From the NCBI GenBank assembly GCA_035560235.1, contig DATMAG010000082.1, forward strand, positions 1 to 64,000: DNA of 64,000 bases, given 5' to 3'. The notes under the pieces are model-generated. The model was not told where the DNA came from. It did not search any database and saw nothing but the letters and a program-made list of their open reading frames with translations. This DNA is from DASRDU01 sp035560235. GTDB lineage: Bacteria > Acidobacteriota > Blastocatellia > RBC074. Positions 35,731 to 45,900 of the stretch are shown one piece after another. A program made the translations under genes and the position numbers. Every line of letters begins with the position of its first letter. Position 1 is the stretch's first letter.

Positions 35731-37362
35731 ATGTCGTTTCGGAAACCAGTGCGCAGCCTCATTGTTGTGGCTCTGATGTTTTGCCTTGCCAGTGCCGGAG
35801 TGCTGGCGATGAGGCTGCTGCCGCAAAATCTCAGGCTTCAGCAGGACAGCCAGCTCACTCCACCACCCAGACCAGTTCCTGAAAAACCCGGCCCGCTCAG
35901 CCCGGTTACAGCTTCGGGCGGAATGCTGACTGTCGGTGAACGACTGACCTTCAATGTTTCATGGGCGAGCTTTGTAACGGCGGCGCGGCTGGAACTGGAG
36001 GTCATGGATCGTGGCGCTTTCTTTGGTCAGGAAGGCTATCAGTTGCGTACCAGAGTTGAGACTGTGGGATATGCGCGGTCGCTGCTGGCCGACGTGGATA
36101 ATCAGTACAGCGCCTATGTCGATGCCAAAACTCTGCTTCCGTATCGGCTGGAAAATTCAACTCGTCAGGGAAGCCGAAAGTCTGAAGAACTGATTGTCTT
36201 TGATCAGCAGAGAAATTCAGTTCGCTACAGTGACGGATCAGAGCTGACGGTTCCGCCCCGGATCGCAGATCTTTCTTCGATGCTTTACGCGCTGCGATTC
36301 CGCGAGCTGAAATCCGGCACCATCCATAAATTTTCGGTTCTGTTCGGCAAGACCATCTCTGAAGTCGAAGCTGTTGCCCGACCCAGCGAGCGGGTCAATA
36401 CTCAGGTCGGCGCATACGACGCGATCCGGGTGGATTTCAATGTCAAAAGCGCCGCGGCAGGCGTGAACAAGCTGCGCGTGCGAGCGTGGTTTTCAAATGA
36501 TGCGCAGCGCATGCCGGTGCTGATAACTGCGCAGTCGCCCTTTGGGGAACTGCGCGCGGAACTCTCCAGCGCGAGCGTCAGCAACAAGCCAAGAACAGAG
36601 ATCAGCCGCAACGCTCAGGGAACGCCGCTGCTGGCTTCGACAGGCGCGCCACCGCCCGGCGCGGTTTTTGAAGCCATCGCGATTGGTGAGTTCCAGCCGG
36701 ACAATTACCCCTTTATTGTTGGTGAACGACTGAATTACGACATCTCATGGGGAAACTTTGCTTCAGTCGGTAAAGTGAATTTTGCCGTCAGGCGACAGGG
36801 CCGACTGGGCGTAGCGCGCGTTTTTGAATTTGTCAGCGAAGTTGCCAGTTCCGGCGCGGCCCGTGCTGTCCTCAGCATCAATGACATTTTCACCAGCTAC
36901 GTTGATGCCGAGAAGCTGCTGCCGGTACGCACTGATCTGCGCCTGCGGGAAGGCAGCAGAAACAGGGACATCACTGCCGATTACAACCTGAGCGGCAATT
37001 CAGTCCTGCTCAGCAATGGCAGCAGCGTCACCGTGAAGCCGAGAACGCTCGATCTGGTTTCGCTCTTTTACGCCGTGCGTGCGGCTGACCTGAAACCCGG
37101 TTCAACTCACACCTTCGATTTTCTTGATGCCAACCACCGGCCCAAATCGCTGACCTTCAGAGTAGTCAGGCAGGAGACCATCAGCGGCCCGCTCGGGCCA
37201 CAGGAAACCCTGCAACTCGACATTCTCAAAACCGAGAATCAGCAACTGATTTCGCAGGCCTGGGTAACGAGTGACGCGCGCCGCCTGCCGGTCTATCTCG
37301 CAGTCAGACTGCGCATCGGTGAACTCCGCTTTCAACTGACCAGCTTCTCAGGAACCAGATAA
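35731..37362 (+). CDS. Exported protein with two tandem DUF3108 domains
   Basis: A 543-residue protein with a signal anchor (SLIVVALMFCLASAGVLAM) followed by Pro-rich linker (SQLTPPPRPVPEKPG). Two DUF3108-like domains repeat: one at about 70-280 (LTVGERLTFNVSWASF, ELTVPPRIADLSSMLYALRF, YDAIRVDFNVKS), the other about 325-543 (FIVGERLNYDISWGNF, SVTVKPRTLDLVSLFYAVRA). DUF3108 proteins are single-domain periplasmic proteins in most cases; tandem copies here are a duplication in one chain. Function unknown. TTG 35728 lies just upstream; ATG 35731 follows GGCGGA. Confidence 0.82.
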   Translation: MSFRKPVRSLIVVALMFCLASAGVLAMRLLPQNLRLQQDSQLTPPPRPVPEKPGPLSPVTASGGMLTVGERLTFNVSWASFVTAARLELEVMDRGAFFGQEGYQLRTRVETVGYARSLLADVDNQYSAYVDAKTLLPYRLENSTRQGSRKSEELIVFDQQRNSVRYSDGSELTVPPRIADLSSMLYALRFRELKSGTIHKFSVLFGKTISEVEAVARPSERVNTQVGAYDAIRVDFNVKSAAAGVNKLRVRAWFSNDAQRMPVLITAQSPFGELRAELSSASVSNKPRTEISRNAQGTPLLASTGAPPPGAVFEAIAIGEFQPDNYPFIVGERLNYDISWGNFASVGKVNFAVRRQGRLGVARVFEFVSEVASSGAARAVLSINDIFTSYVDAEKLLPVRTDLRLREGSRNRDITADYNLSGNSVLLSNGSSVTVKPRTLDLVSLFYAVRAADLKPGSTHTFDFLDANHRPKSLTFRVVRQETISGPLGPQETLQLDILKTENQQLISQAWVTSDARRLPVYLAVRLRIGELRFQLTSFSGTR

Positions 37363-37462
37363 TCAGCCGTTTTCCCTCCCTCACCCTTCCGGCTTTCACA
37401 GTCAGCCATAACCTTCGCGCATCAGCGGCCTCTGTTTTGTTGCCTCAATCTCACGTTTTGAT

Positions 37463-37491
37463 TTGAAAACGGTTTTCATTTTTAATAGAAT
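37463..37491 (+). promoter_or_regulatory. feoB promoter with Fur-like palindrome
   Basis: A perfect 7-1-7 palindrome TGAAAACGGTTTTCA lies at 37464-37478. It overlaps TTGAAA (37463-37468), the -35 of a promoter with TAGAAT (37486-37491) 17 bases on. The 7-1-7 shape resembles Fur-family operators, and the downstream iron genes fit repression by iron. Binding protein is an inference. Confidence 0.72.
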
Positions 37492-37553
37492 CCGTCTGTC
37501 CCAACGCGTCGCTTTTGAATCGTCATTGCACTGTGCCTGAGGATCTACCCACG

Positions 37554-39932
37554 ATGTCTGTAGCCACAATCAAGGATCAACTGTCCACAACCCCTTCATC
37601 TGTTCATTCGCCTGACGCATTGCCCGATCCTGCGCACAGGCTCCGGCTGCTGCTGGTCGGCAATCCGAATGTCGGGAAGTCAGTTATCTTCGGCTGGCTG
37701 ACGGGTCGTTATGTCACCGTCTCAAATTATCCGGGAACGACCGTTGAAGTCTCGCGTGGCGGAATGCGCTACGGCGGGCGCGACTGGGAAGTAATTGACA
37801 CCCCGGGCGTCAATTCGCTGGTTCCGCAGTCTGACGATGAACGAGTGACGCGCGATATGCTGATCAAAGGAGAGCCTGACCTGATCGTTCAGGTGGCGGA
37901 TGCCAAGAATCTTCGTCGCACGCTGCTGATTACCTCACAACTGGCTGAATTCGGCGTGCCGATGGTGCTGGTGCTGAACCTGATGGACGAAGCGCGCCAT
38001 CGTAATATTGAAATTGACGCGGCAGGCATCAGCGAGTTGTTCGGAATTCCGGTGATCGAAACAGTCGCGATTGATGGTGAAGGGTTCGACAACCTGCACA
38101 AAATGATCGGGCGGGCCAGAGTTCCGAAAGACCCGCTGGCCGAAAGGCGTCGTCAGTTGCTTAATGGTGACGCGCTGGCCGGAACGACCGTCAGCGGCGG
38201 TTCTGCGGGCCTGCCTTTGCAACTGACCATCGAATGGCTGCAGACGCGTGATGCTGAACTGCGGCAGGCGGTCGAAGAGAGATTGTGCAGCGGGCCGAAT
38301 GGCCGGATTGATCCGGCTGAGCGGCTGCGGCTGCGAACATTGACGACGCGACTTGAAGCAATCAGAAATGAATTCCTGGATGACGCTGTCAGGAAATACA
38401 AGAAAGTTCAGAGCGGCCTGACCGCAGAGGCGCGCGAGAGCGCGGCACTGAAGCTTGCATTTGCGCTCCTGGCGGCGGGACTGCTGGTGTTTCTGTACAC
38501 TGAAATCGCACGCCTGCTGAATACATCGTTCCGGCTCAGTCTGCCGACGCCTTACGATGCGGCAAACAGCTGGCTGAGCGAAAACTTCATTCCGCCGGTA
38601 CAGGCCTGGCTTGGCAGTCATCATCTGGGCCGGCTCGGCACGCTGCTTTTTGGCACATTCAATGAGGAAGCCAGAGCCTGGGAAACAGGTTTTCTCTATC
38701 CGCTCATCACGCAGCTTGGGCTGCTGATCGCGCCGGTAATGATTCCGTTTGCGCTGGTGATTCACAAATCGAGAAGCTTCGCTGAAAAGCTCGGAGCCTG
38801 GTCGCGCGACTGGAGAACGGGAGTGCCGGTGCTACTGGTTGTGCTGCTGCTGATGTATGAATTTGTCGGCGTGATCGGCGCGGGCACGCTGGTTGATGCG
38901 ATTGAGAACAATGTCTTCAATGGCATTCTCAATCCGGCGTTGCAGGCGATTATTCCTGCCGGGTTCATTCACGATTTTCTGGTCGGGCAGTACGGGCTGG
39001 TCTCCGTCGGGCTGACTTACGGGCTGGCGATTGTGCTGCCCATCGTCACCACCTTTTTCATCGCCTTCGGCCTGCTTGAAGACAGCGGCTATCTGCCGCG
39101 CCTGGCGATTCTCTCTGATCGCGTCTTTCGCTTTATGGGACTCAATGGCAAGGCGGTGCTGCCGATGGTGCTGGGGCTTGGCTGTGACACGATGGCGACG
39201 ATGACCACGCGCATTCTGGCGACGCGCAAGGAACGGCTGATTGCAACGATTCTGCTCGCGCTCGGAGTTCCCTGCTCGGCGCAGCTCGGGGTGATTCTGG
39301 GCATCACCGGCTCGATGAGCTTTATGGCTGTGCTGGTGGTGTTCGGCGTCGTGCTCTCACAGATGATGCTGGTCGGCTGGCTCTCCTCACTCGTAATCAA
39401 GGGACAGCGCGGCGACTTCATTTTTGAAATTCCACCGATTCGCGTGCCGATTGTCAGCAATGTCTGGACGAAAACGCGCCAGCGGATGAAGTGGTATCTG
39501 AGAGAAGCCCTGCCGCTCTTTGTGCTGGGAACGCTGATCCTGTTCATTCTCGACCGGCTGCGCGTGCCGACGCCCTGGGGAACAAAAAGCGGTCTGGGAG
39601 TGGTTGAATCCACGCTTTCGCCCGTTGTGATCGGCATCCTTGATCTGCCGAAGGAGACGGCGCAGGTGCTGATTCTCGGTTTTCTGCGCCGCGATTACGG
39701 CGCCGCCGGATTGTTTCAGATGGTGCGCGACGGTGTCCTCAGTCCGGTGCAGATCATCACGGCGCTGATCGTGCTGACGCTCTTTATTCCCTGCATCGCC
39801 AATTTCTTTATGATCATCCGCGAACACGGGACACGAAAGGCGCTTTACATTCTCGCCTTCATCACGCCTTTCGCCATTACTGTCGGCGGCCTGGTGGGCT
39901 GGGCGCTGCGAACGCTGAAGATCAGCTTCTGA
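37554..39932 (+). CDS. feoB: Ferrous iron transporter FeoB
   Basis: A 792-residue Fe(II) transporter. The N-terminal G domain has G1 GNPNVGKS near residue 36, G2 in NYPGTTVEVSRG, G3 DTPG and G4 NLMDEA. A helical GDI-type segment follows (residues 170-300). The membrane portion has two Gate-like regions (QLAILSDRVFRFMGLNG-like and LGCDTMATMTTRIL). ATG 37554 follows AGGA with 9-base spacing; an in-frame TTG at 37515 is less likely. A Fur-like palindrome covers its promoter. The next gene encodes FeoA fused to a winged helix, 11 bases on. Confidence 0.95.
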   Translation: MSVATIKDQLSTTPSSVHSPDALPDPAHRLRLLLVGNPNVGKSVIFGWLTGRYVTVSNYPGTTVEVSRGGMRYGGRDWEVIDTPGVNSLVPQSDDERVTRDMLIKGEPDLIVQVADAKNLRRTLLITSQLAEFGVPMVLVLNLMDEARHRNIEIDAAGISELFGIPVIETVAIDGEGFDNLHKMIGRARVPKDPLAERRRQLLNGDALAGTTVSGGSAGLPLQLTIEWLQTRDAELRQAVEERLCSGPNGRIDPAERLRLRTLTTRLEAIRNEFLDDAVRKYKKVQSGLTAEARESAALKLAFALLAAGLLVFLYTEIARLLNTSFRLSLPTPYDAANSWLSENFIPPVQAWLGSHHLGRLGTLLFGTFNEEARAWETGFLYPLITQLGLLIAPVMIPFALVIHKSRSFAEKLGAWSRDWRTGVPVLLVVLLLMYEFVGVIGAGTLVDAIENNVFNGILNPALQAIIPAGFIHDFLVGQYGLVSVGLTYGLAIVLPIVTTFFIAFGLLEDSGYLPRLAILSDRVFRFMGLNGKAVLPMVLGLGCDTMATMTTRILATRKERLIATILLALGVPCSAQLGVILGITGSMSFMAVLVVFGVVLSQMMLVGWLSSLVIKGQRGDFIFEIPPIRVPIVSNVWTKTRQRMKWYLREALPLFVLGTLILFILDRLRVPTPWGTKSGLGVVESTLSPVVIGILDLPKETAQVLILGFLRRDYGAAGLFQMVRDGVLSPVQIITALIVLTLFIPCIANFFMIIREHGTRKALYILAFITPFAITVGGLVGWALRTLKISF

Positions 39933-39943
39933 ATTATTGTGTG

Positions 39944-40387
39944 ATGCGACTGACTGAAGAGATTGTCGAACTGCTCACGGCACTTGGCGAACGCGAAAGG
40001 CAGAGTTCACCGGGCCTCGATTTGAAACTCAGCGAGCAGATCGAAGATCACGCTGAACTGACTGCCGAGTGTGAACACGAGGGATATGTTGAGTCTGCCG
40101 ACAACGGCAGCGGGATCAGGCTGACCGATTACGGGCGCGAGACGCTGCGCCGGATCAGTCAGCAACTGACTTCAGCCAGTCAGTTGCGAGTCGGTGAGCA
40201 GGGCCGCGTGGCCTATCTCAGCACCCGCAATTACCCGCGCTTCCAGAAGCTCTCGTCGCTTGGCCTGTTGCCCGGCGTCCCGGTCAGAGTGCAGCAGAAA
40301 TTTCCGAGTTTCGTCATTCAGTGCGAGGAAACGCAGATTGCGCTGGAAGAGGAGATTGCGCGGAATATCTTTGTCTGGCGGGACTGA
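39944..40387 (+). CDS. Winged-helix protein with C-terminal FeoA domain
   Basis: A 147-residue protein. The C-terminal half (about 75-147: LRVGEQGRVAYLS, QKLSSLGLLPGVPVRVQQK, IALEEEIARNIFV) is a FeoA-type SH3 domain. The N-terminal half (about 1-70) has a winged-helix pattern, with ECEHEGYVESADNGSGIRLT and DYGRETLRR resembling the second helix and wing of DtxR/FeoC proteins. Stand-alone FeoA is about 75 residues, so this is a fusion. It lies 11 bases after feoB, so it should be co-transcribed; it may stimulate FeoB or sense metal. GTG at 39941 is an alternative start. No metal-site residues are obvious. Confidence 0.72.
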   Translation: MRLTEEIVELLTALGERERQSSPGLDLKLSEQIEDHAELTAECEHEGYVESADNGSGIRLTDYGRETLRRISQQLTSASQLRVGEQGRVAYLSTRNYPRFQKLSSLGLLPGVPVRVQQKFPSFVIQCEETQIALEEEIARNIFVWRD

Positions 40388-40414
40388 AGCTCAGCCTGAA
40401 AGCAGAGCGCAGAT

Positions 40415-41161
40415 TCAGTTCGGAATGTAACGCGGCAGTTCCGGCAGCAGGTGGCTGACAAAATCCATTCCGGCTTTCAGCGCTGCCTGTTCGCCGCCGC
40501 GTCCTTCATCAATCGGCAGCATCACGCGCACCAGCGCGCCGTCGGTGCGCTGTCGCGCCACTGCATCCTTCACCGTATAAATCTTGCCCCAGTATTCACT
40601 CGCCACCGTGCGCCCGCGGCCCTGATACCAGTACAGCGTCAGCATCTTCAGGCCGTCCTTCGAGATGATGAACTGATTGATCTCTCCCTGTCCGGCAGGC
40701 TGATCACTGCCGACCTGCTGGCGTTCACGCGATTCCATCGTCCAGCCCGCCCCTGGCAGGCAGTTCTGCGGCGAATGATAAGTCTGTCCGTTGCGCTGGC
40801 TGCTGAAGTAACCGATGAACAGATACACCGGCACGCCGCCTTCACCGAGGTATGTGCGCTGAATGTAATCGTCAGGTTTGAGGACTTCGAGCGTCTGTGG
40901 ATCAAGGCTCTCGGTTTCGGCCTCGCGCCAGACGCCGAGCTGCGGCGCCAGATTATCCAGTTTCGCACGTGGCGGCACTTTTTCCTGCCCGCGCGCCTGA
41001 GCCAGATATCTGGTGAAAGCCGCCGAAAGCAGCAGAAACGCCAGCATCACAACGAAAGCGATGTTTTTCCTCATAGCCGATTTCTGCATTTCAGCGCCGG
41101 GGATTTGCGCTTCCTGAGTGCAAACGAAAGGACGTTTTCTGATCTGTTCCGAAATCACCAT
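40415..41161 (-). CDS. EpsI-family exosortase-associated protein
   Basis: A 248-residue protein with an N-terminal membrane segment (IAFVVMLAFLLLSAAFTRYL, about 34-53) and a periplasmic EpsI domain: VPVYLFIGYFSSQRNG, then the signature HSPQNCLPGAGW with a conserved cysteine. EpsI accompanies exosortases in exopolysaccharide/PEP-CTERM clusters; its precise role is unsettled. It lies 21 bases after the exosortase stop, in the same transcript. The start is uncertain (internal ATGs at residues 25 and 30 would also leave the membrane segment intact). No PEP-CTERM protein is visible in the window. Confidence 0.85.
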   Translation of the reverse strand: MVISEQIRKRPFVCTQEAQIPGAEMQKSAMRKNIAFVVMLAFLLLSAAFTRYLAQARGQEKVPPRAKLDNLAPQLGVWREAETESLDPQTLEVLKPDDYIQRTYLGEGGVPVYLFIGYFSSQRNGQTYHSPQNCLPGAGWTMESRERQQVGSDQPAGQGEINQFIISKDGLKMLTLYWYQGRGRTVASEYWGKIYTVKDAVARQRTDGALVRVMLPIDEGRGGEQAALKAGMDFVSHLLPELPRYIPN

Positions 41162-41182
41162 CGGCCTCAGCGGCCCTGCAGG

Positions 41183-42052
41183 TCAGGCCGTCTGAACGGG
41201 TTTGCGAACGATGACCCTCTCAATCAGGTTCAGCAGCCGCGATATTGCCATAATGAGCAGAAGGGCGACAACGAAGATCAGCCAGCCCGAAAACCCATGC
41301 ATAAATCCCTCGGCCATCTCCGCGCCCCAGTGATGCGCCATAAAGCCGGTCCCGGCCACGCGGGCCGCATTGGCAATGATCGCCACCGGAATCACGGCAG
41401 CGACGATGACCGCGCGACGCCACCATCTCTTTTCAGTAAAGTAAGCCCACGTCACGGCCAGCGTCGCCAGCGTCATCAGCGAGCGAATCCCGCTGCACGC
41501 CTCGACGACCTGCAGCTTCATATTCGCCAGTTCGATGACATTGCCTTCGCGCAGCGCCGGAATGCCGAACAGCCTGATTGCCCACGTCGCGTAATCAGAA
41601 GCAATCAGCTGCAGCGGAAAGGCGATCAGGTTGAAGACGATGGTCGGAATCGGAATGGCCAGCACAAAGAGCCAGATGGGAAAGGCCAGCAGCCGGAAAT
41701 GCTGCCACCCGCCAAAGTAGATCACCAGCCCGCTCAGCGCCACGACGAAGGAGACGCGCGAGATGAACAGTTCCGAACCAACCAGCCCCGCAATCAGCAT
41801 CATTACGGCCAGCACCATCAGCGCGCCTCCGGTCAGATGCCGGGGCCGGTCGTTCAGCATCAGCAGCCGGTCTCGATTGAGCCAGATGATGTAGCCGCTG
41901 ATGAACGGAACCAGGAAACCGTGCGAGTAGTTATCATCCCGCCACCAGTCCTGAACCAGCGCGGTCAGAACTGCGCCATACAAAAGCAGCAGCGCCAGCC
42001 CGATGAGACCTGCGCGCCATAAGGCAACTGAATCACGATTGACTTCCTGCAC
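41183..42052 (-). CDS. Exosortase (XrtA/EpsH type)
   Basis: A 289-residue integral membrane cysteine transpeptidase-like protein with about eight helices. The catalytic cysteine is in VEACSGIRSL (residue about 180), arginine in IANAARVAGTGF and histidine in MHGFSGWLIF, the usual Cys-Arg-His set of exosortases. These enzymes process PEP-CTERM C-terminal signals of surface proteins and often go with exopolysaccharide loci. It is followed by EpsI. The upstream side faces the riboswitch-controlled surface protein gene. Its substrates are not in this window. Confidence 0.92.
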   Translation of the reverse strand: MQEVNRDSVALWRAGLIGLALLLLYGAVLTALVQDWWRDDNYSHGFLVPFISGYIIWLNRDRLLMLNDRPRHLTGGALMVLAVMMLIAGLVGSELFISRVSFVVALSGLVIYFGGWQHFRLLAFPIWLFVLAIPIPTIVFNLIAFPLQLIASDYATWAIRLFGIPALREGNVIELANMKLQVVEACSGIRSLMTLATLAVTWAYFTEKRWWRRAVIVAAVIPVAIIANAARVAGTGFMAHHWGAEMAEGFMHGFSGWLIFVVALLLIMAISRLLNLIERVIVRKPVQTA

Positions 42053-42381
42053 AATTTTCGCTTGTTGGTCGGGGCAACCTGTTTTTCAGGGGAAAGGTAA
42101 CAGAAAACGTCAGTGCCAGGTAGCATAATCCGGCACCTGCGCCGCGACCGGCTGGCTTGAGATCCGCAACGCAGGAGAAACCTTAACAGAAAAAGCCACG
42201 CAGGAAAACCTGAGAGTTATCATCGGGCGACTCAAACCCGAACTTCACAAAACACTTCCAGAATAATGACAGGATCAGTCCGTTCCCGGCTCCCGTCGGA
42301 CTGCTCAGGCGTCGCCCGCGAAGTGTCAGCTGGCACGCGGATTGTTATCAGGTAAGGTGTGTGAGTTTGATGTGCTTTGCA

Positions 42382-42426
42382 GCCGGTATCGTCGCATCCC
42401 AGACCAGTCCAGCGAACGATACCGGC
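42382..42426 (+). repeat. Orphan hairpin with T-run in exosortase upstream region
   Basis: An 11-bp perfect stem (42382-42392 with 42416-42426) has a 23-base loop and is followed by AACTTGTTTTATCT. No plus-strand gene ends here, so it may terminate a small transcript or attenuate one. Nearby GTGACA-TTTC-TGTCAC (42455-42470) is a small palindrome of possible operator type. The rest of the 933-base gap 42053-42985 holds the riboswitch and its terminator. Confidence 0.45.
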
Positions 42427-42591
42427 AACTTGTTTTATCTGCACCTGACAGGCAGTGACATTTCTGTCACGACCTCGAACGGAAGGCTTCGACGACGAGG
42501 CTGCTTCGTTCGCTGCAGGCGGCGCAGCCGGAACGGGGCACTGGTTGCGTTGCATCTGCTGACTGCTCCGACCAGTGATGAATAAATCAGA

Positions 42592-42684
42592 GTTCCACCG
42601 ACAAGGGCAAACCCGCAGCGATGCGGGGACGCAAAGTTCGAGTCTCAGCCTGTAGCCGAGACTGCCGAATTACCGAAGTGGAAA
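42592..42684 (+). ncRNA. Cyclic-di-GMP-I (GEMM-I) riboswitch
   Basis: This leader element has the conserved GEMM-I core: CAC, then ACAAGGGCAAACC, a GCGA tetraloop stem (CCGCA with TGCGG), GGGACGCAAAG, the variable second hairpin AGTCTCAGCC to GCCGAGACT, and TTACCGAAGTG. The P1 helix pairs TTCCAC (42593-42598) with GTGGAA (42678-42683). It senses c-di-GMP; a terminator 90 bases downstream is the likely switch. The gene 42986-47746 follows. Confidence 0.93.
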
Positions 42685-42769
42685 CGAACCGGACGCGGGC
42701 CTGCACGCACAGGCTCGGCCAGTAAGCGCAACCGAAAAAGCATGACAATCGGAAGTCTGATTACGAGCG

Positions 42770-42816
42770 GGGATCTGAGTCATCACTTCGGATGACTGAG
42801 TTCCCTTTTTCTGTTT
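42770..42816 (+). terminator. Terminator serving as riboswitch expression platform
   Basis: A 14-bp imperfect stem (42770-42784 with 42791-42805, two mismatches) is followed by TTTTTCTGTTTT. It lies between the c-di-GMP-I aptamer and the next start, so transcription is probably switched on or off by ligand. Polarity cannot be read from the sequence. Confidence 0.85.
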
Positions 42817-42985
42817 TCAGGCTCCGCTCCCTTTCTCGCTCCGCAAGCCCTGTTTTTACGCCTCGTTGCGCCTCGTCTCCCGGCGCGCCAGCGTCTGAGG
42901 CCTGCTGATTCGCCTGACGAATCACCTGCTCAGAGCAGCGCGCAGCATTGGCCTGTCGGCACCGGAACTCTCCGGGAGATGTTCC

Positions 42986-45900
42986 ATGCCCTCGCCCATC
43001 TCAGCCAGTTGCAGCCTGCTGACTGCCGCATTCGCTGCCCGGGTTCGCGCCGCAGCCTTATTCCCTGCACTTGTTCTCGTCATTTCATCTCTCTTCGCGC
43101 TGACAGCTCAGGCGCAGAATTCGAAGCTCAGTCTGTCAATCAGGGTCAGCCAGGCCGCGCTGCCCGTCACCATCGGAGTTCCGCTGCCTGAAGCGGCTGA
43201 TGTTCGCGACGTCGCTCAACTCGGCATTCTTGATCCGAAAGGCGCAGCAGTGCCGGCACAGATGCGCGTCCTCGTGCGCTGGCGCGGTCTCGTCACCGAC
43301 ACCACAAAGCCGGTCAAATGGGTGCTGGTTGATTTCAAGCCTTCAACTGTCGGTTCATACGTGCTGACCGGAACCGGCCAGGCTGCGACGCTGCCATCGC
43401 TGTCAATCAGCGATTCGTCAGAAAAGGTTCGCCTCACCACCCCCCGCCTCAGCCTTGAGATTGCGCGGCAGGGCAGCGCGCTGATGACGAGCCTTGTGCT
43501 TGACGGCGCGGAACAACTGCGTGCGCCGATAGCCGTCAATGCCGTGGTTCCGCGCGGCGGAATGCTTGTGAAAACCGGCAGCACGAGCGAAGCCGTTTAC
43601 CTCAGCGATTCGAGCCTGCTGCGTCCGGGCGACACTGTGCGCTTCACGCATACGGCGCGGCTCAAATGGGACATCGCGGCTGGCGCAACTCAGTTCACGA
43701 CCGAAGATCAGAGCCTGCTGGCCGGTCATGTTTATCTCTTTGAAGAGGGCACTCCGCGCCAGGAGACAGTCACAGTCAGCACAGCCAGAGACGGAATGTT
43801 CACGGCCAGCGCGCCGCTCCGGTTTGCTCACGCTGCCGGATGCAGCATCCGCGACCTGACCATCGAGCAGGAGAGCGCCGTCATCAAATCAGTCTCCGGC
43901 CAGGTGGTGCAGTTTTCCGGCCCGCTCAAACAGACACACGCAGTCGGTGAATGTCTGATCGCCGCTCCGTCACAGAGTAATCCGCTCATCACTGCTTCAG
44001 CCGTCATTGACCGCGTCTCGCTTGAAGAAAGCAACGCGCTGCGCGCAGTCGTGCGGCAGGACGGGCATTTCGTTTCAGCCACTGCGGGTCTTTCCGGTCG
44101 GGTGTTGCCACAGGTGAGTTTCACGCTGCGTTATTACGTATATGCCGATCAGCCATTCGTGCGCGTGCGCCTGCGAATGCTCAACGAAGGCACTTTCGGA
44201 TTCGGTTCATGGCGCGCTCAGCAGCCGCCTTTTTCGCAGCACGCGCTGATTCGCAACCTGTCGGTCACGGTGCCGACGCTCAATGGCGGCGCAGGCGAAA
44301 TCAGCGTTCTCAGTGCGGCTGAAGCTCACGCGCTCATCGCGGCGCAGCAGAGCGGCGCAACGCTTAACGCCGGTGCATTTGAAATTTCAGCGCCCGAGTT
44401 CGCTGAAAACTTTCCGAAGAAGCTCTCCGCAGCTTCAACCGGGCTGCGCTTCGATCTGCTGCCCGACATCGGCTGCGACCACAACCTTGAAGGCGGGCGC
44501 GCAAAGACGACCGATTTCTATCTCGGCAAACAAACCGGCGCGGCGATGGCCCTGACGAATTCAGCCATTGCCACGCTCGACCCGGCTGAAGTCGCCGGAT
44601 CAGGCGCGGTGCGGCCCGCGATGATCGAACGCCGACAATGGTCACAGGTCTTCGCGCAGGACGACGAGCTGCGCGAAGCCGCCGAATATGCCGAACGCAT
44701 GTTCGCCGTCGCCTACGCGGTCGAAAGCAGCCAGGGCAACACGCATCAGCCGCCGCAGTCGGTCTTTGAATACAGGCTGCGCGGCGAACACGGTGAGAAT
44801 TTCGGCTGGCAGAACTTCGGCGATCTGACGTGGGGCGATGGTTATTCGAACCTGCATTATGACCTGCCGTTTATGCTGCTGCGTGAATTCCTGCGGACAG
44901 GCGACGGGCGCGCGTTCCGGCTCGGCAGCGAGATGTCGCGGTTTCGGGCCGACCAGGGTCAGTATCACGCCGATGATTACTGGGACAGTTCACGCACCTT
45001 CAATCTGCGAGGTCTCTCTTTTTACGAAAAGGGTCAGCACGGCACTTACCGCGAGCCGGTCTTTACGCATCACTGGATTGAAGGGCTGTGGCTGTACTGG
45101 GCGCTGACCGGCGACGAAGCGATTCACGAATCCGCGATTGAAGCGAGCGAGGCGGTGGCGCGCTATCAGTTCACTTATGACAACGCGCTGAGCTGGAACG
45201 AATCGCGCTTTGTCGGCTGGCCCGCGCTGGCGATGATGGCCGCGTGGCGTTACAGCGGCGATCTCAGCTATCTGGCGAAAGCCCGCGATCTGGTTTACCT
45301 GCTCATTCAGACCGAGGAGGATTACGGCCAAAAGGGCTACTACATTGTTCCTGAAGCAAACATCGGCCCGACGACGCAGCCGTTTATGTGGAGCGGGTAC
45401 GCGCAGTTCGGCGTGATCGAATTCTGGCGCGAAACCGGCGACGGGCGCGCTGCCGATTTTCTGGTGCGTGTGGCTGACTGGCTGATCGGCAAAAAGAATC
45501 CGCGTCCGGTGCTGACGGGCGGCAACACTGAAAATGGGATTTATCACCCGCTCACGACGCCATATTTCTGGTCGCCTGACGGAGCGAGCGGCGAGGCGCT
45601 GACCGCGCAGGCAATGCTGAGTCTGCCGGTGCTGACCATCGCTGCGCGCATCACGCAGCGCGCCGACCTCAGCGCGCTCGCGCGCCGGCTTTTCCGCGAC
45701 ACGGTTTTCTATCGCGACTGGAATCCTGCCGTGAACGCGACTTCAGCAAGCCGCAATCAGATCAACTTTCGTTCTGATCTCTTCGGTGCGAGTTCACCGA
45801 AGATGTACGGGCAGACCGGATTCGCGCTCGGCGATTATCTGGCTGAACTGAACAATGCGGTGACACTGCCTGCCAGCGTTCCGGTCATTCCGGCTCCGGT

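Noticed and set aside
42440..42475. CRP or FNR binding site in the GTGACA palindrome
   Set aside because: Spacing between half-sites does not match the consensus of either regulator, so it is only mentioned as a palindrome.
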